Origin: Deltaproteobacteria bacterium
GTDB taxonomy: Bacteria; Myxococcota; B64-G9
Direction: 5' to 3'
DNA: 64,000 nucleotides
Assembly (NCBI GenBank): GCA_019314375.1
Contig: JAFCZJ010000052.1
Coordinates: 1-64,000, forward strand
Part shown: in pieces, positions 17,285 to 26,774 of the stretch
Layout of the letters: every line of letters starts with the position of its first letter
Position numbering within the stretch: the first letter of the stretch is position 1
Notes under the pieces: model-generated
Told to the model about the DNA's origin: nothing
What the model saw: only the letters and a program-made list of their open reading frames with translations
Database searches by the model: none
Program-made: the position numbers and the translations under genes

Positions 17285-18073
17285 ATGTCCGAACAAATCG
17301 CCATTGAGACCCAAGACCTGGTCAAGCAATTCGAAGGCAAAAAAGCCGTCGATGGCCTGAACATCAAGGTGCCCACCGGGACCTTCTTTGGGCTCCTGGG
17401 ACCCAACGGGGCGGGCAAATCCACCACCGTGGGCATGCTCACAGGCACCTTGCGCCCCACCGCCGGCAAAATCCGCATTTTCGGCAAAGACTTCAACCCG
17501 GACGCACCGGTCTTCAAAATGCAAATGGGCGTGGTCACCGAAGAGCCGCCCCTATTCGAACGCTTGCGCGGCAGAGAGCAACTTCTGTTTACCGGCCGCA
17601 TGTACGGGCTTGGCCGAGAGGAGACCGCTCGGCGAGCCGACGAACTGCTGGCCATGATGGAACTGGACGTGCATCAGCGCAAGCTGGTGGCCGACTACTC
17701 CCGCGGCATGCGCAAAAAGCTGGCCATCGTCTGCGCCCTGATCCATGCACCTCGCCTTTTGTTCTTTGACGAACCTTTCGAGGGCGTGGACGCCGTAAGT
17801 TCTGAAACCATCCGCCGCGTCCTGGTGGGCCTGACCGAGAGGGGTGCCACCGTCCTATTGACCACCCACATCCTGGAAGTAGCCCAACGCATCTGTCAGA
17901 AGATTGGCATCATTCATCAGGGCAAACTGGCGGAAGAAGTGGACGTGGCTGCCATGAACGCCGAAGGCGGCGACTTGGGCCAACGTTTCCGCGAGGCCGT
18001 GGGGGCGAATTCAATCGAACAGCCCCTACCGGATTGGCTCCGACCTTCCCCAGGGGACGACCATGGGGCCTAA
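17285..18073 (+). CDS. ABC transporter ATP-binding protein
   Basis: GPNGAGKSTTVGMLTG, YSRGMRKKLAIVCALIHAPRLLFFDEPFEGVD. Confidence 0.93.
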   Translation: MSEQIAIETQDLVKQFEGKKAVDGLNIKVPTGTFFGLLGPNGAGKSTTVGMLTGTLRPTAGKIRIFGKDFNPDAPVFKMQMGVVTEEPPLFERLRGREQLLFTGRMYGLGREETARRADELLAMMELDVHQRKLVADYSRGMRKKLAIVCALIHAPRLLFFDEPFEGVDAVSSETIRRVLVGLTERGATVLLTTHILEVAQRICQKIGIIHQGKLAEEVDVAAMNAEGGDLGQRFREAVGANSIEQPLPDWLRPSPGDDHGA

Positions 18074-19748
18074 GCCGAGCGAACTCGGCCCAAGCCTGGG
18101 GGTATTGGCGAGCCAAATCCTTGGCCTGCGTTTTCGCCTGTTCACTCGTCGTGCCGCGGGTCGCGGCCTGATTGGCCGAATCTTGAGCTGGCTCTTCGCC
18201 ATGACCCTGGCGGGAGGCATGGGCCTGGGTGCCTACCTGCTGTTTGCCGAGGTCGAAGCTGTTCGCACCCACCCCGTCTGGCAAGCCTTCAGTTTGGGGC
18301 TCTTTTGCTTTTTGATCTCTCTCTTCTGGATTCTCTGGCCCGTGGTGGCGGCTCAGGTAGACGAGGCCTACGAGTTGGGTCGTTACTTGCATTTTCCCGT
18401 GCGACCGGCCAGGCTCTACGGACTGCAAACCCTATCGGGCCTGCTCGAACCCGCGGTCTTGTTTTTCTATCCAGCCCTCCTGGGGGCAGGGCTCGGCCTG
18501 GCGCGCGGACCCGCCCCGGGGGCCTTTGCCACCATCGCGCTGATGTTCGCCTATGTGCTCTTGAATGTTTGCGCCGGACGCTTTCTTCTCAACCTGACCC
18601 TGAATGTAATGCGCTCCAAACGTTCCGGGGAAATCCTTTTCGGCGTGTTGCTGTTCTTGCTTGGCCTGGCCGCCCTGCTGCCGCCGGTGGATGCTTCCTG
18701 GTTGTTTTCCAAGCTGGGCTTAATGCTGGGTAGTCAAAATGCGGATCTGAGCATGCTGGCCAACACGGCCAAGGCCCTCGGTGCCACCCCGCCAGGACAA
18801 CTTGCCCGGGGCTTGTCGGCGGCAGCAGCCGGCAAGCCCATGGTGGCCCTGGAGGCCGCTGGCCAAATGGTCTTTTACGCTCTGCTGACCTGGGGCATGG
18901 GACTTTGGCTGCTCAAACGTTTTTACCGGGGCGGCCGGGGCCTGAAGCTCTTGCCCGCCAAAAACAAGGAAGAACTCAAGGCCATGGCCTCCAGGGGTTG
19001 GAAACTGCCGGGCCTCTCTGACGCCACAACGGCGGTCTTCGAAAAAGAACTGCGGACCTTCCTGGCCAACCCCAAAAGCCGCATGCTCTTCGCCGTTCCC
19101 TTCTTCTTGGTGATTATTCTAAAAATCGTGGGCGGGCAGCAGATCTTTTTTTACATCTGGGGACCCGCCTGGAGCGGCATCCTCTGGGCCTTGCTGGGCT
19201 TCTATGTCTTGAGCGTCCTGGCTGGGCAGTTTTTCGTCAACGGCTTCGGCTACGAAGGGCATGCTTTGCGCTGGGTCTGGTGGTTTCCGACACCCCTGGA
19301 TTGCTGGTTGCGCGGACGCAACCTGGCCCAGGCCGTGTTCAGCCTGGTGCAAATGCTGGGCCTTGGACTGGCCCTGCATGTGTTGCTGCCAAGAACCTCG
19401 CTCCAACTCATCGAGCTACCCATCCTCTCCTTCCCCTTTGCCCTTGCCGTTTTGCTGGGCGCAGGCAACCTTTTGTCCCTGCACTACCCCAGGCATTTCC
19501 ACTTCAGCCTCGCACGCAGAGATCGCCCGGCCGGCCCAGCCTTCCTGTGGGCCTTGGGCGCACTCGGACTGGCCGCAACGGCCACGATGGCCGTGCTGGG
19601 CATAAGCGACGGCAATTTCTGGATTCGACTGATCGGCTTGCTCTTGCTCTGGCCGGTAGGCTACCTAGCCTGGCGCGCCAGCCTACCCCGGGCGGCCAAG
19701 CTACTTCACGAACGCCGCGAAGTCCTCATCGACGCCATCACCAAGTGA
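18063..19748 (+). CDS. ABC transporter permease (large membrane protein)
   Basis: 561 aa, multiple TM segments, overlaps the upstream ATPase gene. Confidence 0.8.
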   Translation: MGPKPSELGPSLGVLASQILGLRFRLFTRRAAGRGLIGRILSWLFAMTLAGGMGLGAYLLFAEVEAVRTHPVWQAFSLGLFCFLISLFWILWPVVAAQVDEAYELGRYLHFPVRPARLYGLQTLSGLLEPAVLFFYPALLGAGLGLARGPAPGAFATIALMFAYVLLNVCAGRFLLNLTLNVMRSKRSGEILFGVLLFLLGLAALLPPVDASWLFSKLGLMLGSQNADLSMLANTAKALGATPPGQLARGLSAAAAGKPMVALEAAGQMVFYALLTWGMGLWLLKRFYRGGRGLKLLPAKNKEELKAMASRGWKLPGLSDATTAVFEKELRTFLANPKSRMLFAVPFFLVIILKIVGGQQIFFYIWGPAWSGILWALLGFYVLSVLAGQFFVNGFGYEGHALRWVWWFPTPLDCWLRGRNLAQAVFSLVQMLGLGLALHVLLPRTSLQLIELPILSFPFALAVLLGAGNLLSLHYPRHFHFSLARRDRPAGPAFLWALGALGLAATATMAVLGISDGNFWIRLIGLLLLWPVGYLAWRASLPRAAKLLHERREVLIDAITK

Positions 19749-19749
19749 T

Positions 19750-20469
19750 CTACTTCTTCGCGGATTTCTTCGCAGGCTTTTTGGCTGGCTTCTTGCTCGT
19801 TTTTTTGGCTGCCTTCTTTGTTGCTTTTTGGGCGGGCTTCTTTCGGCTGGTTTTTTTGGCGGGCCTGGTTTTGGCCTCGACCGGTCGGCGTGGCTGTGCG
19901 TGTTCAGCTCGTGAGATGATGTCCGCGGTTTCCTGAATGGCTTCACTGCCGAACAGCCTGGCCAAAAAGCCCGTCTTGGGCTTGACCGTCGAGCGCACCT
20001 TGTCGGCCGCACCAGCCTCTAAGAGGATGGAGTCGGCACCAAAAACCGCGTGCTCGGGCTGAATGCCGATGAGCCGATTTTCGCTCAGGCTCAGCTCCAC
20101 CACCCGCCAGTGCTCGTCCACTTCCACGTCCACGAGGCTGCCCAACAGCCTGCCGTCCTTGCTCAAAACGGGCATGCCCATCAAATCCTTCAGGCTACGA
20201 CCCACCGGGTGCTTGGCCTTGCAGTTGGCCGCACGAGCGATGAAGACCACGTGCTCACCAATCTTATCCACGTCCCGAATGTCGACCCAGCTCTCGTCAC
20301 CACCCAAACCGCTCTCGCGAACCTGGATGCCACTGACGGCCTTCTGGGTCGAACTCAGATAGACCTTCAGCGCCGAACCCATGATGCGACCTTCTTCAAG
20401 CGATACGACCTGCATGCCTTGAATTTCGTGTAAGCGCCTCCACATGATCATCAACTCCCCTCTCCGCAT
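19750..20469 (-). CDS. PRC-barrel protein with histone H1-like Lys/Ala/Pro tail
   Basis: PRC-like repeats LKDLMGMPVLSKDGRLLGSLVDVEVDEHW; tail ATKKAAKKTSKKPAKKPAKKSAKK. Confidence 0.75.
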   Translation of the reverse strand: MRRGELMIMWRRLHEIQGMQVVSLEEGRIMGSALKVYLSSTQKAVSGIQVRESGLGGDESWVDIRDVDKIGEHVVFIARAANCKAKHPVGRSLKDLMGMPVLSKDGRLLGSLVDVEVDEHWRVVELSLSENRLIGIQPEHAVFGADSILLEAGAADKVRSTVKPKTGFLARLFGSEAIQETADIISRAEHAQPRRPVEAKTRPAKKTSRKKPAQKATKKAAKKTSKKPAKKPAKKSAKK

Positions 20470-20487
20470 TCATTGGATTTAGTCAAA

Positions 20488-21087
20488 TCAACGCTTCTTG
20501 CGGCTCGTGCTTTTGGTTCGACTTCGACTTCGACTTCGGCTGGGGCTTGGGCTGGTCTTTTTCTTCTTCTTGGGTTCGGGCTCCGCGTCGCCCTGAAAAA
20601 CCCGCGCCAGGAAGCCGGATTGCTCAGCCGGGGCATCTTCGATTTCGTCTCCGGCACCCTCGCGAAGCAGAATCGTGTCAGGACCAAAAACCGCCTGCTC
20701 GCCGATCTCCACCACGCCTCCACCGTCGAGCACGATACCCACCAGTTGCCAGGTCTTGATATCCACAACCACGTCGTCCAAGGATCCGAGCCGCCTGCCA
20801 TCCAGGCTCGTGACCGGCAGGCCCATCAAATCCTTCACGTCCCGTCCGGGGGCCTCGTCCTCGATCACCATCCGCATGGAGGCCAAGTAAACAACATCCT
20901 CGCCCACTCGGGTGACGCCACGCACCTTACACCAGCGCTCGCCACTCATAACCTTGCCCTTGAAGACCAGGCCCGTCACCATTTTCTTCTTCGAATCGAT
21001 GTGTATCCGCCGCACTGAGCCCAACAAGCGGCCTTCCTTATCCGCCAGCATTTCCTTGCCTTTAAGCTTTTGGTAACGAATTCGCAT
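20488..21087 (-). CDS. PRC-barrel protein with Ser/Arg-Lys low-complexity tail
   Basis: VKDLMGLPVTSLDGRRLGSLDDVVVDIKTWQLVGIVLDGG; tail KKKKKTSPSPSRSRSRSRTKSTSRKKR. Confidence 0.75.
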   Translation of the reverse strand: MRIRYQKLKGKEMLADKEGRLLGSVRRIHIDSKKKMVTGLVFKGKVMSGERWCKVRGVTRVGEDVVYLASMRMVIEDEAPGRDVKDLMGLPVTSLDGRRLGSLDDVVVDIKTWQLVGIVLDGGGVVEIGEQAVFGPDTILLREGAGDEIEDAPAEQSGFLARVFQGDAEPEPKKKKKTSPSPSRSRSRSRTKSTSRKKR

Positions 21088-21172
21088 GTTTCCTCCGATG
21101 CAGGGATTCAACCATCGATATCGCGTACCTCAGCGCCTTGTCAAATGGGGAAAAGTATATCAAGATGACCCC

Positions 21173-21934
21173 ATGCGAAGCATCGCCTTCATCAATGAAA
21201 AGGGTGGCACTTGCAAAACCACGCTGTCGGTCAATGTGGCCGCCTGGTTTGCTACACAGAAGAAAGCCCGCGTACTTCTGGTGGACATGGATCCCCAGGG
21301 CCAGGCAGGCAAGAGCCTTGGTTTCTATGTTCGCGACATGAGCCCGACGGTCTATGACGTGCTCACCGACGCGGACCTGCCGGCGACGGCCGCCATACAC
21401 GAGAGCAAAGTGCCAGGCCTGGATGTGCTGATCTCAAACAAGAGCCTGGGCGACTTTCCCCTGGACGTGGCAAGTCACCGTGACAGAGAGCGCAAACTGG
21501 CCGATAAACTCGCAGACGTTTCGGGCTACGATTTTATCGTTTTTGATTCACCGCCCTCCATGGGCCTGCCCACCATTAACATTATGTTGGCAGCCACAGA
21601 AATCGTCGTGCCGGTCAACCTGACTTACTTTGCCCTGGATGGCTGTGCTGAAATCGTCGAAAGCGTCGATCGCGTACGCCGAGAGTTCGGCAAGACCGAT
21701 CTCAAAATAAGCCTGGTGGTGCCCACCCTCTACCGCCCTACTCGGCTGGCAAACGAAATTCACGCCAAGCTGAAGACCCACTTTCCTGGGCGCTTGGCCC
21801 GCACGGTCATCGGCTATAACGTCAAAATCGATGAAGCACAAAGCCACGGCAAAACCATTTGGGACTATGCTTCCTGGTCTAGAGGGGCCCACATGTTGGA
21901 ATCTTTGGCCAAGGAAATCTGGCGCGCGAAGTAA
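21173..21934 (+). CDS. ParA/MinD-family ATPase
   Basis: MRSIAFINEKGGTCKTTLSVNVAAW deviant Walker A, VDMDPQGQAGKSLG. Confidence 0.92.
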   Translation: MRSIAFINEKGGTCKTTLSVNVAAWFATQKKARVLLVDMDPQGQAGKSLGFYVRDMSPTVYDVLTDADLPATAAIHESKVPGLDVLISNKSLGDFPLDVASHRDRERKLADKLADVSGYDFIVFDSPPSMGLPTINIMLAATEIVVPVNLTYFALDGCAEIVESVDRVRREFGKTDLKISLVVPTLYRPTRLANEIHAKLKTHFPGRLARTVIGYNVKIDEAQSHGKTIWDYASWSRGAHMLESLAKEIWRAK

Positions 21935-21937
21935 ACT

Positions 21938-22507
21938 CTACTTTCCATCTTCCGAGTCGGGGTCCGAGTCGGACTCGGCGCGGCCAATCCAGGTCTCGAA
22001 CTCCTCGATTTTCTGCTTCAGGGCGGAAAGCTGCTTTCTGACGCCGGGGGTGGAGGCCAAGACGCCGCCGATGCTGTCATCGAGCTTCTTTTGCATGTCT
22101 TCAATGGTCTGATGGGTGGAGGTGAAGAACTCACGCACCTGCCGCACCCTGTCCTCTACCGAGGTTTCGCCTCGCCGCAGTACATCATCCACCCGGCGCT
22201 CAGCTTCTTCCTTGAGGGTCTTTACCGGGCTTGTGACCCGCTTCTCGATGAAATGCGTAATGCTCTCGCCGCTGCTGCGGATGAGATCCGTCAACATGCC
22301 CAAAGGCATGCGGCTGGTGTCCTTCTTCTGCTCTTCAAAAAGAATCTGTGCCAGGGTCAACTCGGTCAGATCGTCACCGCTGCGGTTGTCCACGATCTGC
22401 ACGTCTTCGCCGTTTTTTACCATAGCGGCAATTTCGTCCAGCGTGACATAGTGACTGTCTTCCGTGTCATACAACTTGCGATTGGTGTACCGCTTGATGA
22501 CCCGCAT
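21938..22507 (-). CDS. phaR: Polyhydroxyalkanoate synthesis regulator DNA-binding domain protein (PhaR-like)
   Basis: MRVIKRYTNRKLYDTEDSHYVTLDEIAAMVKNGEDVQIVDNRSGDDLTELTLAQIL. Confidence 0.88.
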   Translation of the reverse strand: MRVIKRYTNRKLYDTEDSHYVTLDEIAAMVKNGEDVQIVDNRSGDDLTELTLAQILFEEQKKDTSRMPLGMLTDLIRSSGESITHFIEKRVTSPVKTLKEEAERRVDDVLRRGETSVEDRVRQVREFFTSTHQTIEDMQKKLDDSIGGVLASTPGVRKQLSALKQKIEEFETWIGRAESDSDPDSEDGK

Positions 22508-22600
22508 GATCGCTCCTTGGTCTTCGGCCTGAAGGCGCCACCAACGGCGCACTGCGTCAAAATCGCACTCAAGCTTCACCTTGTCAAGAACACAGCCGAT

Positions 22601-23473
22601 TCAATACTTGAGGCGTCCAATTCGCTTGTGCTGGCGCCGCTCACCGAACAACAGCCGATGCTCTAAGCGGCGTCGTTGTGCACGATAGAAGGCCTGCAAA
22701 AATGGCATCACCTGATCCTGGGCTATGGGCTCGGCCCAGGCGATCTTGCGGGCTATTTTCTGGCAAACCGCCTGCAAAAGTTCGTAGCGATCAGCCTTCC
22801 CCAGATCCTTGTGAATGATGTCCTCTAAGACCTGCAATTCATGAATGCCGTACATGTCCAGTTGGGCATCGCTGAAGATGAAGGTTTCCTCCTGGTTCTC
22901 TGATGCCTCGGCTGCGTCCGGCATCAAATAAACATCGGGGCTAACCACCACGCGCGTGCCGGCCACCAAATCTCCAACCCGAGCCCGTTCCCGATTGAAA
23001 AGGGGAAAAAGCAAAAACAGAAAAGCCCAGGAGCTGGCCAAGAGCTGCGCCCAGCCGGGCCCCTGCCCATAAAGCAACTGCGGAGCGAAGAGCAACTGAA
23101 GGGGCAAGTAAAACTCCAGATCGCGCAACAGATTTCGGGCCATGACGGCCCCGGTGGTCAAAGGACCTCCATTGCCTGAAACCACCCTGAGACCCATGAC
23201 CCGCTTGCCGGGGGTAGAGCCGCGCCAACGCAGCTCGAACCATAGAAAATAGCCATTCCAAAGAACGAAAGAGACCAAAAAAAACAAAGCCGTGGTAGCG
23301 CTCTCCGCCACCGAAAAAAAGAAAAACAGCAAGCCCACGATCAACATGGTGCTCACCAGCATGATACCAAAATCCAAGCAGAAGGCGGCAGCCCGTGCCG
23401 AGGCAGAGCCCAACTCCAGATCAAGAGCCAGACCCTCCGGCGTAAGCAAACGGTGTTGCCGTCGACTGCTCAT
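22601..23473 (-). CDS. RDD family membrane protein
   Basis: ASARAAAFCLDFGIMLV..., WFELRWRGSTPGKRVMGLRVV. Confidence 0.88.
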   Translation of the reverse strand: MSSRRQHRLLTPEGLALDLELGSASARAAAFCLDFGIMLVSTMLIVGLLFFFFSVAESATTALFFLVSFVLWNGYFLWFELRWRGSTPGKRVMGLRVVSGNGGPLTTGAVMARNLLRDLEFYLPLQLLFAPQLLYGQGPGWAQLLASSWAFLFLLFPLFNRERARVGDLVAGTRVVVSPDVYLMPDAAEASENQEETFIFSDAQLDMYGIHELQVLEDIIHKDLGKADRYELLQAVCQKIARKIAWAEPIAQDQVMPFLQAFYRAQRRRLEHRLLFGERRQHKRIGRLKY

Positions 23474-24474
23474 GGTTCTTGCTCACCGACCGCGGGGCGA
23501 CGCAACACGAAATAGGCAAACCAAAGCAGGGCTGTGGCGACGGCCAAGCCCAATCGGCTGGGCACATGATGCACGACTTGCCGAAACACACCCTCGATGA
23601 CACCCGCCAACAAAAACATCAATACCGCACCCAGGACCACCAGTGCGGCCCGCCTGCCGGTGACGACCAATGCGTGCAGGCGACCGAAACGACCCGGCCG
23701 AATCAAGGCCAAGGCCACCGCCAAACCCGCTCCACCACAAAGGCAGACAGCCAACAACTCGGTGACGCCATGGGGCAAGACCCAAGCCCAAAATTCCAGC
23801 CCCAGCCCCCTGGATGCGTATAGACCGGCCATGGCCCCCAGCACCAGCCCGTTGTAGAACAACAACAACAGGGTGGGCAAACCCAGGGCGAAACCCAAGG
23901 CAAAGCTGAGCAGCCCAATCTTGGCGTTGTGGGTGAACAAAAAAGTGGCGAACAAGCCCAGCTCTTCACCGCCCTGATCACTTCCGCCGTACAAAACCTC
24001 ACGCAGCTTCTCCGTGGAAGTCGTCGGCGTGCGACCCTGGGACATGGCTTCCGGCACGATGGCGTGAAAAGACTCCGGATCGTAAAGAGCATAGCCGACG
24101 AACAAACCGACACCCATCAAAATCACCGCCAGCAAAACACCTGCCGACAGACGCCTGACCAATTCCGGCCACTGCTCGGAGAAAAATCGTCGCAAGGTCG
24201 AGCCGGTTCGAGGCTTGACTCCGTAGACGCAGAAATAGGCCCGTGCCACCAGGCTCTCCAGGTAGTCAAGCATGTTGCGATCCAAAGAAATCGATCGGGC
24301 CACGGAAAGGGAAGAAACAGCCGCCCGATACAAACCTGGCAGGCGATGGAGTTCCGCGGCCGAAAGGGTCTTCAGGCCCTTGCGCTCCACCTGGGCCACC
24401 AGTTGCTCCAATTGGCGCCACTGCCTCTCCCGCTCACGGCGGAAGTCCGATGAACGCAAACGCACACCTTGCAT
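23470..24474 (-). CDS. Stage II sporulation protein M (SpoIIM)-like membrane protein
   Basis: HRLPGLYRAAVSSLSVARS; FLFTHNAKIGLLSFALGFALGLPTLLLLFYNGLVLGAMAGLYASRG...LPHGVTELLAV. Confidence 0.88.
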   Translation of the reverse strand: MQGVRLRSSDFRRERERQWRQLEQLVAQVERKGLKTLSAAELHRLPGLYRAAVSSLSVARSISLDRNMLDYLESLVARAYFCVYGVKPRTGSTLRRFFSEQWPELVRRLSAGVLLAVILMGVGLFVGYALYDPESFHAIVPEAMSQGRTPTTSTEKLREVLYGGSDQGGEELGLFATFLFTHNAKIGLLSFALGFALGLPTLLLLFYNGLVLGAMAGLYASRGLGLEFWAWVLPHGVTELLAVCLCGGAGLAVALALIRPGRFGRLHALVVTGRRAALVVLGAVLMFLLAGVIEGVFRQVVHHVPSRLGLAVATALLWFAYFVLRRPAVGEQEP

Positions 24475-25808
24475 CAGAAAGCCTCCCGCCGCTTGACCTG
24501 CAAATAGTGGTCGATAAGTTGAGTCGAGACATGAACAGGGGGGGCATCGATGCACAAAATGCCCTTGCGCCTGAGCTTGCGAATGACCATCTCGCGTTCT
24601 TGCAAGAGTCGATGGGCCACCACCGCCCGATTCAGGTCCAACATACCCGAAGGCTCTCTTTCGCTCTCCACTTCCAGCATGGGGTCCCGCAGGGCCACAA
24701 AGAGCAACAAATGCCTTCGAGAGAGTCTGCCGAGGTTTTCCACCAGCAGCTCGGCGGCGATGGTGTCCACGAAATCAGTCATCACCACCACCAGGGCACG
24801 ACGAAGTTGGCGCTGCGCCAGCCCCATCAAGCCCAGGGTGAAGTTGGTCTCATGACTTGAATATTCGATCCGGCTGGCCATCTGGCTAAGGGACCCGAAG
24901 GCGGCCCGACCGCGCAAGGGCGGGCAAGCCTGCCTTACCTGATCGTCAAAAGATAACAGCCCCACCCGATCACCAACCTGCAGGGAGACGGTGGCCAAGG
25001 TCAAAGCGGCATGGATGGCGTGATCCAATCGAGACAGCTCAGCGCCTTGTCCGGCACGAATTCCCTGTGCGATGGGCTCACTCATGAGACGACCCGAGTC
25101 GATGGCCAAGATAATCTGTCGATTGCGTTCGGCTCGCATCTCTCGACAAAGCAGGTGGGCCATCCGGGCCGAGGCCTTCCAATCAATGGAGCGAATATCA
25201 AATCCCGGTTGATACTCCCGCAGCGATTCAAACTCACTGCCATCCCCCTGGTGGCGCTCCACACGGGAGCCATGCTGAAGAGAGCGAGAGGAAAAAAAAC
25301 GCAAAGCACGCCTCGAAACACTGCCCAGATCGGGCATGACCGGCAACTCGCGGTCGATGGAAACACGTCGGGTCAGGGCGACCAAACCCAAGGGCCCCCG
25401 TACTTGCAACCATGCCGCGGCAACCTGCACCCGCCCGCGACGCAGAGCGCGCAGGACAATGGGCAGACAGCCCTGCCCACCTTCGAGACACAAAAACTCG
25501 CCCGCCGCGGCAAGCTCCAGCTCTTCGCTCAAATCCAGGTGCACCCTCAGCCGGGCCCGTCGCGACGCAGCACTTATCCGCAGAGAAGCGTCATGCTCCA
25601 CACCCACCATCAATTGCTCCGGCGCACTGAACTCAACACGCATCCGCCCGAGGCGTGGCGCGAATGCAGCGTCCGCCCCCAAAGCCAGCATGGACAAAGC
25701 CACAAAGGCCAACCAGAAAGTCCACAAGGCCGGCTGCAGGGTCGCTGTCAGGATGGCCAGGACGCCGCCTGCAGCGAATGCGATGACAGCCAAGCGGGTG
25801 GGGCGCAT
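24474..25808 (-). CDS. DUF58 domain-containing protein
   Basis: GDGSEFESLREYQPGFDIRSIDWKASARMAHLLCREMRAERNRQIILAIDSGR. Confidence 0.92.
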   Translation of the reverse strand: MRPTRLAVIAFAAGGVLAILTATLQPALWTFWLAFVALSMLALGADAAFAPRLGRMRVEFSAPEQLMVGVEHDASLRISAASRRARLRVHLDLSEELELAAAGEFLCLEGGQGCLPIVLRALRRGRVQVAAAWLQVRGPLGLVALTRRVSIDRELPVMPDLGSVSRRALRFFSSRSLQHGSRVERHQGDGSEFESLREYQPGFDIRSIDWKASARMAHLLCREMRAERNRQIILAIDSGRLMSEPIAQGIRAGQGAELSRLDHAIHAALTLATVSLQVGDRVGLLSFDDQVRQACPPLRGRAAFGSLSQMASRIEYSSHETNFTLGLMGLAQRQLRRALVVVMTDFVDTIAAELLVENLGRLSRRHLLLFVALRDPMLEVESEREPSGMLDLNRAVVAHRLLQEREMVIRKLRRKGILCIDAPPVHVSTQLIDHYLQVKRREAF

Positions 25809-25823
25809 CTCTGCCGTCTCCTC

Positions 25824-26774
25824 TTATCTTGGTGCCGGAATCGAGGCCAGCACCTGGCGCAAAATTGCGTCGGTGTCGGAGCCCTCGATGTGTGCGGTCG
25901 GGGTCATGACCACTCGATGACGCAAGGCAGGCAAGAACAGAGCCTTCACGTCGTCCGGGATGGCATAGGCACGCCCTGAAATGGCAGCGAAAGCCCGCGC
26001 CGCCGTGGCCAACATGTTGGCCGATCGAGGCGAGGCACCGTGGAGCAAACCCGCGTGTGTCCGGGTGGCGCGCACCAACGCCACGATGTAGCTCACCATC
26101 TCGTCACTCAGATGAAGGGAGGCCACGGCCTGCCGCATGGCCAAAATTTCTTCTCTTTTAACCTGGGGGCGCACATCCAGGCGATCCAGATCCGGCATGG
26201 CGGTCTGATGCCCGTGCAGAGTCACCATCGCCTTTTCCTGCTCCTCTGAAGGAAACCCAACATGCAACTTGAACAAAAAACGATCGAGCTGGGCTTCGGG
26301 CAAGGGATAGGTACCCTCCTGCTCGATGGGGTTCTGTGTGGCCACCACCAGGAACATCGGCGACAAGGCGTAGCCGGTTCCGTCGAGGGTCACCGTTCGC
26401 TCCTGCATCGCCTCCAGCAGAGCCGCTTGGGTTTTTGGGGGCGTGCGGTTGATCTCGTCGGCCAGCAAGAACTCGGTAAAAATAGGTCCCCGCTGCAAAA
26501 TGAACTCGTTCTTTTGAAAATTAAAGATGTTCGTCCCCAGGATGTCTGCCGGCATCAGATCAGGTGTAAACTGAACACGCCTGTACTCAAGATCCAGGCT
26601 GCGGGAGAAGCACCTCGCCAACAATGTTTTGCCGGTGCCGGGCACGCCTTCCAGAATCACGTGTCCCTCGCATAGCAAGGCCACCAACATCAACTCGATT
26701 ACACCCTCCATGCCCATGACCACCCTGGCATTTTGGGCCCTCAGTCGATCTGCGATTTCAACGATGGATTCCAT
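25824..26774 (-). CDS. MoxR family AAA ATPase
   Basis: EGVPGTGKTLLARCFSRSL, DEINRTPPKTQAALLEAMQERTVTLDG, NPIEQEGTYPLPEAQLDRFLF. Confidence 0.96.
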   Translation of the reverse strand: MESIVEIADRLRAQNARVVMGMEGVIELMLVALLCEGHVILEGVPGTGKTLLARCFSRSLDLEYRRVQFTPDLMPADILGTNIFNFQKNEFILQRGPIFTEFLLADEINRTPPKTQAALLEAMQERTVTLDGTGYALSPMFLVVATQNPIEQEGTYPLPEAQLDRFLFKLHVGFPSEEQEKAMVTLHGHQTAMPDLDRLDVRPQVKREEILAMRQAVASLHLSDEMVSYIVALVRATRTHAGLLHGASPRSANMLATAARAFAAISGRAYAIPDDVKALFLPALRHRVVMTPTAHIEGSDTDAILRQVLASIPAPR

